Below are positions 1 through 12,480 of a stretch of 64,000 nucleotides of DNA, piece after piece. Each line of letters opens with the position of its first letter. Within the stretch, counting starts at the first letter, position 1. Source of the DNA: Anaspis maculata (taxonomy: Eukaryota; Arthropoda; Insecta; Coleoptera; Scraptiidae); contig OX421968.1 in assembly GCA_949128115.1 (NCBI GenBank), forward strand, positions 29,974,877 through 30,038,876, in the 5' to 3' direction. The notes under the pieces were generated by a model. It searched no databases, was not told the origin of the DNA, and worked only from the letters and a program-made list of their open reading frames with translations. Position numbers and translations under genes: made by a program.

Positions 1-659
1 CGAATATCACATGGAGTCACAAGGTTGCTTATTACACATTGCCCAACGTGGTTGCTTACTAGGGATTTGGAAGCCTCAAGAAAATGCAAGAGGGCTCAAC
101 AGGACTTCAAAAGACATTTGCGACACAATGAGGCTCAGCATATAACTTGTATAACTAACAACGGAATTAGGCATGGGGGCCAATGAGGTTCTAGATAACA
201 CAAGAAGGCTAAGTAGTGCCTACTGGAAATCTGCAAGCCATTTGAAAGCATAGAAGAACTTATCAAAGTTCCAAACGCAAGAGGAGGACACAAGGGTCGA
301 AAAAATGCAAGGGGGCTCAACAGAGCTTCAAAAGATATTTACAAGATAAAAGGGCTCAGCAGGGCTTCTAACAACCGAAAAAGGCACAAGGGGGCCGCCA
401 ATGGGGCTCAAAATAACACATAAAGGCAAATTGGGGCCTAGTGGAATTCTGAAAGCCATAACAGAGCATGAGAGCTCATCAGATCTCTAATAAACGACAG
501 ATAAGGACACAAGGGAGCCCGACAGAGCTCGAAATACCACATAAAGGCACAAGGACGCTCAACAAATCACTCACAGGGTTGCTTACTGAAGATCTAGGAG
601 CCACTGAAAAATTCAAAAGGCTCAGTATGGCTTCAAAAAGGGGAAATGTTTACTGCACG

Positions 660-1430
660 ACAAAATAAATACACGTCACGCCAGAACAAAAACGACAAAA
701 AAGGTGAAAGTAACTGCTGAATAATATTTTTCACGACATACTATACACGGCAAAAAAAGGATATATTCACGACAGAACAAGGGTTTGCACGACAGAATGA
801 GGGTTTGCACGACAAATTTGAAAGACATAAAAGTCACCCTGAAAATCACCTTTGACGTTTTTCAATCTCAACCTAGTCGTGTCACTTGGGATCTCCAGTG
901 CTTCCTTGAAGTCTTTCAAAAGTTTACTGGCAATCTAAATGCAAAACAGTTTGAAGGTCCTTGTGTCTCCTTGCATTTTTGAATCTTGAAGCGTCAATTT
1001 TGATTTGATTTCTTGCAACTGCGGAGGGGCCCTTTGATCTTGTCACTTCAGAAACCCAGTAACCTCCCTGGAACTCCTATGAAGCATCAAATCGTGTACC
1101 CGGAAAACTAGTGCCTCCAGTCAATCTTCTACAGTTCAATTGACAATCTGATATAGCCGATTAGGTGGTTTAAAAGAGGCCCTGGTGCTCTCTGTACTTT
1201 TCATGTTCAATTCCGACTAGTAAGTTTGTCTGCAACTGCAGTAGCCCCCTTGAAGTCTTCCCGAGTCACTTATCTTGCTACTTAAGAGCCCTAGTCTTCC
1301 CGTCTCTTGTAGATTAGTTTAACATTGGCTTTCCTGTCCGCAACTTCAGAGGCCCCTTTCGGAGTTCACCGACGTCAATTTTAATTTTTTTACCTTGAAG
1401 CCCTAACGCACCTTTGCCCTTTGAAGGATG
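660..1430. repeat. Inverted segment inside the satellite-like array
   Basis: Here the array phrases run on the opposite strand, with CCCCTTTG and CTTGAAGTCTTTC-type words replacing GGGGCTC and GAAGAC-type words. The sub-block 669-825, with repeated CACGACA words, is the inverted counterpart of 3100-3310, where TTTGTCGTG words recur. This points to an internal inversion or a second insertion in opposite orientation. Confidence 0.5.
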
Positions 1431-2779
1431 CTGGGACAATGCGTTCCGCAGACAATTGGTCGCAAACGAAGTTACAAGAGGAACTACAAAAAAATATCAC
1501 CCCTATGGCTTCCGAACGTGAAGGGGCTTAAATACATGAAGAGACAAGGAAGGGGGCTCAATGAAGGGTTCTTAAAACCATTAGCAAATACAAATGGGTG
1601 CGATAGAACTCCGAAAATCACCAAAAAATGCAAGGGAGCTCAGAAGGGTTTCAAACGATATTGAAGATACAAAGGGGCTCAATGGAACTTTGAACATATA
1701 AGAAATGGAGGCAAAAGAGGGCTTCTGTCACTCTGAAAGCCAATAAAAACATAAGTGGATTAACTGGGGCTCCATACTACATTTGAGAATACAAGTGGCT
1801 CTATAGGGCTCCTAATATTATATGAAGGCATGAGGTGCTCACTAATGCTCCGGAAGATACGGAAAAATGTAAGGAAGTTCAGCAGGGCTCCAGGGCTTCA
1901 AAAGACGTTGAAGAAATAGGGGGGCCCGATGAGGCTCTGGAAAACACAAAAAAGCAACAGGGGGTCTCACTGGGATTTTGGTAGACATGAAAAAACATGA
2001 AGGGGCTAACTAGGGCTCCAAACTACATTTGCGGACACAAAAAAGTCCGATTGGGCTCCGTATATCACATAAAGGCACAAGGAACTTACACTGGAGCTGA
2101 TAGCAATGCAAGAAGATATAAGATGGCTTCCTGGAATTCTGAAAACTACGAAAAAAACTCGAAGAAACTCATTAGGGCTCCAAGCTCCAAGTACAATTGA
2201 TGACTCAAGGGGGTCCGACAAGACTCCGAATGACATGAGGGCACAAGGGTGATTACCATGCTCTGAAAGTAACGGAAAATGCAAGGGGGCTCAGCAGAGC
2301 TTCAAATCACATTGAAAACACAATAAGGGGGCCCAATGAGGCCTAGATAACACAAGATGGCAAAATAGGGCTAAGTGGAATTCTGGAAGCCATGAAGCAA
2401 ATAAGGGGGCTCAATAGGGCCTCACATTGTACTTGAGGACACAAGGGGGCCCGATGTAAGGGGACTCAACAGAACTTGAAACGGTACTGAAGACACGAGG
2501 AAGGCCAATGGAGCTCTGTATAGGTAACAAAATAACGCAAAATGGAGCTGACTGATACCTGAACTCCGACTGCCATGAAAAAACAAAAGGGGGCTCAACA
2601 GGGTTTCCACTACACTAGAAAACACAATGGGAGGTCGATAAGGCTTCGAACATGACATGACGGCACAACGGTGCTTGTTGCTTCAGAAGTCACGGAAAAT
2701 GCAAGGGGGCTCAGCAGGGCTCCAAATTAGATTGAAGACAGAATAAGAGGGCCCAATAGAGCTCTTGATAACACAGGAC

Positions 2780-3310
2780 TGAAAGCTATGAAAAGTGATC
2801 CTGCTGGCGATAGTTTTCGGCAAAGGGCAAGTAGTCCACCCTCTCGAGTCGATTTAATAGACGACTTGCTACACCATCTCTTGAAAGAAACATTATATGC
2901 TTCCGCTTCTCCGTGCGTAGAGGACTTTTTCGCATTTGAAACTCTTTTCTCTTCCTCCTCTTCTCTTCACAGGCGGGGATTTATCAGCGCTTCTACTTCC
3001 AACGTAGTCTCCCAAGTCTTGCATGATTGCAGCGTGACTGCGACGTTATGATTTCGACGTATGTACAAAAATCTATGACAGGAGCTACCCCCGATCTATA
3101 ATGATCTCTCAAATTTGTCGTGCAAACCCTCATTTTGTCGTGATTTTCCCTTTTTTTGCCGTGATAAACACCAAATTTGCCGTTATTCGAACCTTTTCTG
3201 TCGTTTTATGTCTGGCGTTCAAAATACTTATTTGTCGCGTGAACAACTATTTTGCCGTGATTTCCACCTTTTCTGTCGTTTTTTCGCCCTTTTTTGTCGG
3301 GCCGAAAAAT
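2780..3310. repeat. Unique island and TGTCGT-rich block splitting the array
   Basis: About 270 bp (2788-3055) without array phrases are followed by a block (3100-3310) where TTTGTCGTG or TTTGCCGTG recurs about every 20-35 bp. Open frames of 87-95 codons cross it but have no recognisable protein feature. The block matches 669-825 in inverted orientation, so the two may be ends of one inserted element. Confidence 0.45.
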
Positions 3311-4090
3311 ACCACCCCTTCAAAAAACATTTACAAAACAAGGGGAGCCAGCAAGGCTTTAACGCAGTGAAGCACAAGGGAGCACAGTGCGGCTCTGGAT
3401 AACACAAGAAGGTGAAATGGGGCCTATTGAAATCCTGAAAGCGTTTAAAACCATAAGGGAGCTTATCAGAGCTCCAATCGAGAAATGAAGACAGAAAGGA
3501 GGCCCTATAGAGCTCGGACTAACACGTGAAGGCAAATTATAGCTTACTAAAGCTCTGAAAGCCCCGAAACAATGCAAAGGGGTTCAGCAGGGCTACGAAA
3601 GACATTTACGAAGCAAGGGGGCTATCAGGGCTTCCTTTTAACAATGCAATAAGGCACAAGGAGGGCAATGAGGCTCTGGATAACACAAGAAAAGAGCAAA
3701 ATAAGGCCTACTTCAATCCTAAAAGCCATAAAAAAAAACATGAGGGAGCTTGTCAGGGTTCCAAACGACAGATGAGAACATGAGGGAGCCTGCTAGTGCT
3801 CCGAGTAACAAATGAAGGCACCACAAGGTTGCCCACTACAGTTCTGGAAGCCACAACAAAATAGAAGGGGGCTTTGCAGGGCTTCAAAGAACAATAACGA
3901 AACATAAGGGCCCAGTATGGCTTCTAACAACGCAATAAGGCATCAATAGGAAGAAGGCCAATGGGGCTCTTGATAACATAAGGAAGCAAAAGGGGGGCTA
4001 GTGGAATCATGAAAGCCATTAAACATAAGAGAGCTTAATAGATCTCCAAACAACAGATTAGGTCACAAGGGGGCCGACAGTGTTGCTCAA

Positions 4091-4624
4091 TGAATCGCCG
4101 AAAACCATAAACAAATGCAAGGGGACTCCATAGAGCTTTTAACTACATTGAAGGAGGCAGAGAATTCAATAGAGCTACTAGCAACTCAAGAAGGTACAAG
4201 GGTGTACAATGGGCTCTGAATACCATAAGAGGGCTAGAGGGGGCTTACTGAAATTCTGAAAGCCTAACAACAGTCTTTTTAAATCTCCAAACGACAGATT
4301 TAGATACAAGCGGACCTAACGGGGGTTGAGCAGGGCTACAGATGACAATGAAGAAAGAAAAGGATCCAATAGGGCCTCGAACACCACAAAAACGGAAAAT
4401 GGGAATAACTGGGATTCGGCAAGGGAGATCAGCAGGGTTTCAAACGACATTTACGAAACAAAAGCGCGTAGTAGAGCTCCCAAGAGCATGAAAAAATTCA
4501 AATGAGGCTTACTGAAATTCTGAAAGCGAGGAAAAATGTAAAAGGCATCTTACAGCTACAAACAAATAATAGAAGGGGGCTCACTAGATCTCCGAAATAC
4601 ACAAAACGATACATACAACGGTGC
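4091..4624 (+). repeat. Left copy of a window-scale inverted repeat
   Basis: This part of the array is colinear with the reverse complement of 63471-64000. Both begin at a TCGCCGAAAACCATAAAC phrase and both lose similarity just after AAATACACAAAACGATAC. By eye they match about 90% or better with few gaps, much closer than neighbouring units match each other. The right copy runs off the window, so its full extent is unknown. Confidence 0.8.
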
Positions 4625-4735
4625 CCATTAAGGCTCTGAATTACACAAGAAAGCATGAGAAGACTCACTGAGGCTCTAAAAGCAACAAGAAAGCACAATG
4701 GGGGCTATTAAAGTTCAGGCAAGAAGCAAAAAAAA

Positions 4736-6183
4736 TTTGTCCGCGCGACGAATTATTGTCCGTGCGACCAAATTTTTGGGTCACGCTTCTATGTGGGCTG
4801 GTTTATGCAGAGGACGTAATAGACATTGTCGAAGATGGCCAGTATGGAGCAGAGTCTATCACTACACTGCACGATGATCACAGGTGAGTAGGTAATATTG
4901 ATGTCTCAGCCAGAGCCTATAACCAAAGAGACGAATGAGTAATAACTTTGAAATAGAAGTGAGTCGAGGTACCACCAGCAAGTTCGAAAGAGTAGAACAG
5001 TAGATTGGCCTCAGATTGACTGACTCATCAAGGATTGGATTCGCCAAAAATTAGTTCTCGCCTTAAGAATCTACAACAAATAATTCATGGCTAGGTAAAT
5101 CTCATCAATCTTACAAGAAGTGATTGCAAGGACCTCTTCAAATGATCGGAGGGTAGCTAGTAGTTGACGATGAATTTGGCCGTCAACAATTCAAACGGCA
5201 CCTGAGACTGCCCAATCTGCCGAAGGTTCAGGCGACATCTGCAATGAGGACTATGATGAAGATTTAGAAGGTACAAAATAGGTATTGAAGAAACCTCACC
5301 AGATTCATCTACAGAAGCATTTCTGAACAGGGATCACTTTCTGAACGAAGCGAAATCTCGCGTCAAATTTTTTTTGTTGACTTTTGTTTTCCTGACGTTT
5401 CTAACTTACCTGGTACAATTATTTGCACACTACGATAATCAGTATGATCGGTTCTTTCGCGAACGCACGAAGCGTGCCGAACGGCTAACCCATCTGCTAT
5501 ATAAAAATATGCGTCCCGGCCATCACGGGCGGAAGGCCCTCTCAGGTGGCAACTGGCAACAGCCAGGAGTGGATGGTGGACAATTATTTTCTTCCATTTC
5601 TGGTGGCCGTGATTGCCTGATGTCAGCAAAATTTCAACCAGACGTTCCACCCGTTATATACTACCCACATACCAAATTTCATCAAAATCTATCAAAGCGT
5701 TCCAAAAATGTGGAGCCCATTTTTACCAGTTTTCCGGATTTTTTTTCCAAGTTGGATGCCTGATTTTAATCGGAGCTGCCCGTGTTCCGTCAAGTCCCTG
5801 GTGGATACTCTTGCTGGATACCAAATTTGGTTGAAATCTGTTTGGTACTTCTCGAGTTATCGAGCGTCAAAGTTTTTTCAATGACAGCTTGTTTATAAAT
5901 AAAACAATAGAACATATTTACGTTCACAATGAGTCTCGAAGACTTGTGCGTGCACTTGTAACTTGTAACTTTTGACAGACGTCAGATATGTCATAACTGT
6001 CACATGTTTTGAATAGTCTCTCAAGGGCTTCAAAATGAGCTGTCAAAAATCAAAATCGTTCGATCAAAATCTTCTGTCACTTTTTGACAGTGACATTTCT
6101 CTTTGACATATCACGGTGAAAAGCTCATTTTAGTCTTTCCCCCGCCGACTATAAGCGCATACAAAATTTGGCTGAAATCGGCC
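4736..6183. other. Unassigned spacer with coding-like scraps
   Basis: No gene is supported. A short open stretch at about 4799-4886 (plus) contains LVYAEDVIDIVEDGQYG and ends near a GTGAGTA that could be a splice donor; I cannot identify it. A 129-codon open frame at 5374-5763 starts with a hydrophobic segment (LTFVFLTFLTYLVQLF) and has no recognised domain. Wording at 5650-5850 (ACCAAATTT...GAAATCT, twice) looks like a dispersed repeat. Confidence 0.3.
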
Positions 6184-8693
6184 TCACCCTTTGTCACCCC
6201 CGTATCTTCTGAAACAAACGTCACTAATTTTGTAAGCTTTGTCTTTTCGTCATCTTGAATGAATTCCAAATATGGTTCTGGACTCGGAATGCGATACTTT
6301 TGAGACACCTGTATGATACAATTCATAACACAATTTGATACTTATAACAATACACACTTTTGAGCAAAAGGTAAGGACCACTTTTTTAAAAGTCTGTAAC
6401 TTCCAAAGGCGGTTTTCAGTTTTGACAAATTTTTGCACAGAGGTGGTCTAATGTAGTGTAGAGACAAGCGTGAAGTGGCGCACTCATCAATGCATAAGTT
6501 TGCGGTAGAGAGGTCTTCGACTGTTGCTTTGCAGAAATGCATAATTTTTACTGAAATCAAAGCATTGAATTTTGGACTAAATGGAGGTTCATCCAATAAA
6601 AAGCATCTAGTTTGCTTTGTTACAATGTGCTCAAGCAAATACCATGTTTAGTTTGTTCATTGACATCTTTCGTCTTCAAATCTTGACCAATCTCTTCTCA
6701 TGGCTCAAGAATGTATGAGGTACTACTTTGCGTTGATTTTGGTTGTAAACAGTTTATTCGTGTATTTATTGCGATTTTGCGTCAACACTTTGTAATTGTG
6801 GCCACTCTTGAGGCACGAAACCAAAAAATTCATCATGCGGACTCTTACTAATGTACAATAACAAGAGGGAAAATTTCACAAAAATGTCAAAACCTGGAGC
6901 ATTGACAAGAAGGAAGTTAGCAATTCCATCACATGCCGATAAAACACCTCTGCAGTGACCAAAGAAAAAGAGTATCGCCAAAAGACCAAGCATCCAAGCG
7001 ATGAGAAACAACCTTTATTAATCATTCATCATCAATATTCAAGAGTTTAAATCACTCTAACGCTATCAGGCTCTTTCGAATGCGAAGGAGTTGAAAAACA
7101 AACTTCAAGTTTGTTGCGCTGCACTGAGTGAACCCAAGGACAGAAATGGATGATAGTCATACTTAGAAATGTGTACAAGCCTTGTGTTCAAGTGTAGAAA
7201 CCACCAAGAGGATTTGACGTTGCAAAAAATTGAAAATAGGTGTTTGTTTGAACCTCTGCAGAAAAACAGCTCAAATCAAATGACGTTCTCAATCGGCATT
7301 GTCGTCTTTCGTTATTGTACAGGGACTGATCAAAAATATTCCTGCCCACACCCTGATGGAGCCACCCCCAAACGGAATCCTGAGTAAAATGCAATCGGCA
7401 TGAAACCGCTGTCCACGACGACATCATACATGACCCCGCCAGTCGTTTCCTGTCAGGGAGATACGTGTTTTACCTTTGTCGTTTTTTGACCAGTCCCTGT
7501 ACAATTACGAAAAACGCTGGTTTTCTTTCGATTTTAGCTGGTTTTCACAGTGCAGAGGTTCAAACAAACACCGATTTTCAAATGATTGCGTCGTTAGATA
7601 CTCTTGATGGCTTCTACACTGAAACACAAGGCTTATACACATCTCTGAGTATGGTCATCATCCATTTCCGTCATTGGTTCACTCAAGCAGCGCAACAAAC
7701 TTGAAGTTAATTTTTCAACTTCTTCGCATTCGAAATTCGAAAGAGCCTGATGGCGTTAGAGAGATTTTAACTCTCGAATATCGATGAAATGATCAATAAA
7801 GGTTGTTACTTATCGCTTGTGCGCTTGATCTCTTAATGACACCCCGCAAATATATTTTCCTGAAAAGAACTGAAGAAATTGACCACTTCTTCTTTGGTCA
7901 CTGCAAAGGTGTTTCATCGGCATGTGTGATGAAATTTATGAATTCTTCCTTGTCAATGCTCAAGGTTTTGACATCTTTGTGAGACTTTTCCTCTTGTTTT
8001 TGTTCTGTAGTAACAGTCTGCATAGTAAATGTCTTGTTTTTGAGGCTCAAGAATGGCCACAATTACAAAATGTTGACGCCTCGCATGACGCAAAATCACA
8101 ATAAATACACGAATGAACTGTTAGCAACCAAAATCGAGGCAAAGTGATGCCTCATACATTGTTGAGGCCATAAGAAGATATTGATGGTCAAGATTTGAAG
8201 ATGGAAGATTTCAATGAACAAACTAAGCATGGTATTCGTTTAAGCACATTGTAACCAAGCAAAATAGACGTTTTTTATTGGATGAACCTCCATTTAGTCC
8301 AAAATTCAATGCTCTGATTCCAGTAAAAATTATGCATTTCTGCAAAGCAACAGTCGAAGACCTCTCTACCGCAAACTTATGCATTGATGAGTGCGCCACT
8401 TCACGCTTGTCTCTACACTACATTAGACCACATCTGTGCAAAAATTCGTCAAAACCGAAAACCAGCTTTGGAAGTTATGGACATTTAAAAGTGGTCATGA
8501 AATTTTGCTCAAAAGTGTGCATTGTTGTAAGTATCAAATTGTGTTATGAATTGTATCATACATGTGTCTCAAAAGTATCGCATTCCGAGTCCAGAATCAT
8601 ACCTATTTGGAATTCATTCAAGATGACGAAAAGACAAAGCTTACAAAATTAGTGACGTTTGTTTCAGAAGATACGGGGGTGACAAAGGGTGAG
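6184..8693. mobile_element. Long foldback (hairpin) element
   Basis: The left arm (6184-7340) and right arm (7481-8693) are reverse complements around a loop of about 140 bp. The outermost matching word is CTCACCCTTTGTCACCCCCG on the left and its complement on the right. Similarity stops at both outer ends, marking the element boundary. The arms differ by scattered substitutions and small indels. Each arm carries the same open frame, containing PPFSPKFNAL, ATVEDLSTANLCIDECATS and LSLHYIRP: minus strand near 6342-6638, plus strand near 8278-8652. I recognise no protein family in it. No clear target-site duplication was found. Confidence 0.8.
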
Positions 8694-9295
8694 ACTTCGC
8701 TTCTTTCTATTTTCGTAAGTCAAAGTGATTTTGAGGAACTGTTTGTCACAGACTAATCAGTAAAATTCATCAACTACTAGGTGTGTGACTGTGTGCACTG
8801 AACTTATATCAAGGGCGTATTCCAAATCGTAACTCTAAAAACCGGTAACCGAAAAAGCGGTTCCACCTTGGTTACTGGTTCATGCGGGACACCACGGTTC
8901 TTACTTCGGTTCGACATATTCAATGTATTCAATATAAATCCATTTCTGATAAGAAGAAATTACAAAAGTAAACAACAAAACAGTAGGCAAACGTTGCCTC
9001 AGAGATAAAGACGCAAAGCCCTGAGTTTTTGGCACCAGAGGATCAGCAGCACGTGGTGGATGTTTTTGTTTACTGTCAAAAGTGTACGAAAATATGAATT
9101 ATATGTCAAAACTGGCGTCCGTCATGTTGTTTGCCGGTCGCTCTGGTAAAACCAACCGCGTTCCGATTCACGAGGATTACCCATAATATTGAGAAGCAAG
9201 AATGAAAGAAGAGAGAATTGAGAAGCAAAAATTAAATCGCTGTTCCCAAAGCCCAAAAGACCGTCGGCCAAAACTGTTTTGTTTATCTGGCTCCT

Positions 9296-9418
9296 AGGCT
9301 ATTCAATAAAGTGCCAGACTCAATAAAAAATATTAAAAATCATAAGCGAAAGTGTACAGAACTGAAAGAGTGGATTTTAATGGGTGACATCAAGGAAATG
9401 CTGCCCACACTGCTCTGA
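9296..9418 (+). pseudogene. LINE ORF2 C-terminal tail fragment
   Basis: Forty codons read RLFNKVPDSIKNIKNHKRKC, then LKEWIL, and a TGA stop. This is the usual C-terminal tail of CR1/Jockey-type insect LINE polymerases, where a YN-LP-IK motif is followed by a basic K-LK-L helix. It is followed by an AT-rich 3' region and a (TTA)n run at 9728-9752, a typical simple-repeat tail. The 5' part is missing, as expected for a 5'-truncated retrotransposon copy. Confidence 0.6.
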
Positions 9419-9727
9419 GGCGTTTACCTCTATCGATTTTGACCCAATTTTTGATCTTTGACTTTTTTCACCTCATTTTCAACTTTTCTGCTCAATCTTG
9501 ATTTTTTTTAAATTTATTTTTATCCGTTTGTATTTTAAGTATCTGTCTTTTGAATTTTCAATAGTTGCCTATTCAATCGCACTCACACACAAAGTTCCCT
9601 TGAGGAACTTCAAGTGAGGCTTACTCTTTTCCCAGTACAGCTATAGTGCTTTGTTGATGTAAGTGGTTTGTGTTATTTTGTAAAGTGTAATTTTTTCTGC
9701 TGTTGCTAAAATGGGAAAATAAATTTA

Positions 9728-9752
9728 TTATTATTATTATTATTATTATTAG
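9728..9752. repeat. (TTA)n microsatellite, LINE tail
   Basis: Eight tandem TTA units sit directly after the LINE 3' region and before the right terminal repeat of the host element. The run most likely marks the 3' end of the LINE insertion. Confidence 0.8.
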
Positions 9753-9833
9753 CGATGCGGAACGGGTAACCGAGATTCCGGTACGAATATTACTGATTTG
9801 GAACACGCCCTAAAGAGGTATACAGGGTGATTT

Positions 9834-11050
9834 ATGAATTTCGAAAATTCGTTTTTCCTCAAAGACACCACTAAAAAATCAACAGTAGTCTATTCTTCCC
9901 CATTTTTAGTCGGCTATCCATATAGCGAAAGAATTAGATCGCTATGTCTTCGGGTTTATGGTTTCCATTTATCTCTTACTTTGAGGGCAGCGTGTGGGGG
10001 TGGTAGCATTCAGCAAAGTAACTGTTGCACAGTTTGAGTTGGAGTTTCTGAATGTTTAAGGGAATATGACAATCGGTGAAAATTGTGAAAGTTGCATTTT
10101 TTTGTTTGAGGGCGGGAGCTGGAGGCGGCGACTAATCAAAAGTGGCCTATCTCTTCCCATTTTCAGTTAGCTATCCATATAGCGGAAGAATTAGATCGTT
10201 ATGTCTTCGAATTTATGTTTTTCATTCATCTCTCACTTTGAGGGCAGCGTGTGGGGGCGGCAGCATTCGGCAAAGTAACTGTTGCACAGTTTGAGTTGGG
10301 AGTTTCTTGATGTAAGGGAAATATGACAATCAGTGAAAATAGTGAAAGTTGCATTTTTTGTTTGTTTGGAGGCGGCAGCTGGAGGCGGCGGCTAATTAAA
10401 AGTGGCCTATCTTTTTCCAATTTCAGTCAGCTATAAATATAGTGAAAGAATTAGATCGCTATGTTTTCAGGTTCATGTTTTACATCCATCTCTTACTTTG
10501 GGGGCGGCGAGCGTGTGGGAGCGGCAGAGTTTGGCAAAGAAATTCTTGCACAGTTTGAGTCAAGAGTTTCTAGATGTTCGAGGTAACATTATCAGCTAAA
10601 TCAGTGAAAATTGTTGAAAGTTGCACTTTTTTTCTTTTGGGGGCGGAAGCTGGAGGCGGCGCCATATCAAAAGTAGCCTATCCTTTTCCATTTTTAGTTA
10701 GCTATCCATATAGCGGAAAACTCAGATCGCTATGTCTTCGGGTTCATGTTTTTCATTTATCTCTTACTTTGGGGGCGGCGTGTGGGAGCGGCAGCATTCG
10801 GCTGAGCAAATGTTGCATAATTTGAGTAGGCAGTTCCTAATGTTTGAGAGAACATCTCAATCAGTAACATTTGTGAAAGTTGCACTTTTTATCGTTTGGG
10901 GGCGGAATCTGGGAGCGGCGACTAACCAAAAGTAGCCTATTCTTTCCCATTTTTAGTCAGCTATTTATATACCGAAAGAATCAGATCGCTATGTCTTCGG
11001 GTTTATGTTTTTCATTTTAAAGTGATTGGGGGCGGTTTTTAACAGTTTTT
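9834..11050. repeat. Tandem array, ~260 bp unit, about 4.5 copies
   Basis: The landmark CTATCCATATAGCGGAAGAA recurs at about 9915, 10168, 10428, 10700 and 10960, giving periods of 253-272 bp. Each unit also carries a GGGGGCGGCAGC-type GC-rich patch, a GTTGCACAGTTTGAGT word and a GTGAAAGTTGCA word. Units differ by substitutions and small indels. The open frames across it are short and shift with the indels, so it is probably non-coding. Weaker GGGGGCGG echoes continue to about 11300. Confidence 0.85.
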
Positions 11051-11549
11051 TCATGTCGGCTGCGCATATTGAGGACGGAATGTTTCTTGGCTTACGTTTA
11101 TAAGTGGCAACTATGTATTATTCAAAAAATGAGAACACGAGCATCAGGTCTGGTAGAAAGTGCAATATTATATTATTTCAAGTTTATCGGGGGCGGTTTT
11201 CTCTATGTTGGCGGCGCAATATGGACATCCAATATAGCCTAGCCCTCCTTTGGGAGTGGCAGCTATGTAACAGCGAAAAAATTAGAAAGCTAGGTCGTCT
11301 AGTTTGGGAGGAGTTTTTTTTTCAAATATATGTATAAAGAGACAAAAATTTAAAATTTCTGGAGAACGCTGATTTTCACTGGACTGCTGCGAAATCGTGT
11401 TAAGATTTTCAACAAGACATTATTTCAATGATATTGGAAGAGCAGGGTTGTTTCTAGGGGTGTTTTACATAAAAAGTGAAAAGTTCTGTTTTTTTCGTTA
11501 CAAACATGTTTTTTAGTTTGAATCCTATTATCACTAAGAACTTGAAGTC

Positions 11550-11890
11550 AGAATTTTTTTCAGTATTTTTCCCATAATCACCTCAATATTTTAGGACGAT
11601 TTGATAAATTTCAATTTTTTTTTCAACCCTTAAATCTCACCTTCAAGGGTCGATGAATTTTATTCAATATTTTTCCCTTGGTCGCCGTGATATTCTGAGA
11701 ACATTCGCTGAACTGGAGATTTTTCTGTTATCCTTCTTTTTTTTCAACCCCAAACCCCAATTTCACCCCCGAGCACAAATGAAATTTTTTTTATATTTTT
11801 TCTATAATGACCTCAATATTCTGAGACGATCTGGTGAGTTTGAGACTTTTAGCCGCCGACAACTGATTTTGTCCCACTGTGCCACGGTGT
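11550..11890. repeat. Degenerate tandem repeat, ~105-125 bp unit
   Basis: Three diverged copies start near 11553, 11656 and 11780. Each has a T-rich start, an AATATTTTTCCC-type word, a CTCAATATTCTGAGACGAT-type word and a CAACCC-rich end. No protein is encoded. The flanking sequence 11051-11550 holds nothing I recognise. Confidence 0.5.
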
Positions 11891-12057
11891 AAACGTAGCC
11901 AATATTTCAGGGACAATGAATAATTTTTTTTGGGATTTATGGCTCACCCAGAAATTCAGTGCACGGTCACTTGTTATTAATTTTCACTGTTTAGTGTATC
12001 ACAAACAGTTCCTCAAAATCACTTCAAATAATGAAAATAGAAGACAACGAATTCCTA

Positions 12058-12480
12058 CTAGTGGGGTCCGTACGCTTTTGGATACTGCACTTTTGAGTAG
12101 AGTTATGAAACTCGGCACATAGTTTCTAAGGACCATAAGAAGAAATTTTGTCCGATGTTCCCAAAAAAATGTTCGATGGAATCCGTTATATAGGCCCTTT
12201 TTTTCAAAATGACGGCCAAATTTTGAAAATTGGCCTTTGGTCGTACAGTGCACAAAGTATCAATTCGTAACATTTTGACTATGACGAGTTGATTTAAGCC
12301 ACCTCTGACTCGATTTGGCCGATATTTGGGACATTAAGGTTTTTTTCCAAAATGACAGCCGAACTTCGAAAATTGGTAGTTGGTCATATAGTGGAGCACA
12401 AGGTATCCATTCTTGACATTTCGACCATTGCGAGTCGATTAATACCCTTCCCGATTCGATATGACTCAAATTTTGGCCTC
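12058..12480. repeat. Dispersed repeat, related to 18955-20230
   Basis: Two diverged ~145 bp units (about 12200 and 12345) share TTTTCAAAATGACGGCC and TTTCGACCATTGCGAG-like words. The first part, 12058-12240, with words such as AAGAAGAAATTTTGTCCGAT and GAGTTATGAAACTCGG, is the inverse of 20060-20220. Copies of the paired units also occur at 18960-19220 in opposite orientation. This is a non-coding repeat family, possibly foldback-derived. Confidence 0.6.

Larger units (their letters stand above)
1..4735. repeat. Degenerate satellite-like array, ~220-300 bp units
   Basis: The stretch is built from diverged units that repeat phrases such as CTCTGGATAACACAAGAAGG, GGAATTCTGAAAGCCAT and GCAAGGGGGCTCAGCAGGGC. 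Clear unit starts at about 3404, 3680 and 3967 give a spacing of 276-287 bp; at 188 and 408 it is about 220 bp. Inside each unit a shorter beat of roughly 50-60 bp (a GGGGCTC-type phrase followed by an A-rich linker) is visible. Short open frames occur on both strands because of the repeats, and none looks like a protein. I do not recognise the family; it could be a satellite or the internal repeat block of a larger mobile element. Confidence 0.75.
8812..9811. mobile_element. Short TIR element with an embedded LINE tail
   Basis: The ends are inverted: AGGGCGTATTCCAAATC on the left and the complement of AGGGCGTGTTCCAAATC on the right, followed by imperfectly matching GGTAACCG-type words. The span is 1000 bp. 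The right-central part is a LINE 3' end, so the original TIR element was shorter and received an insertion. I could not settle a target-site duplication. Confidence 0.55.

Noticed and set aside
4799..4886. YAED word as a reverse transcriptase active site
   Set aside because: No other RT block lies on either side in any frame; the similarity is four residues.
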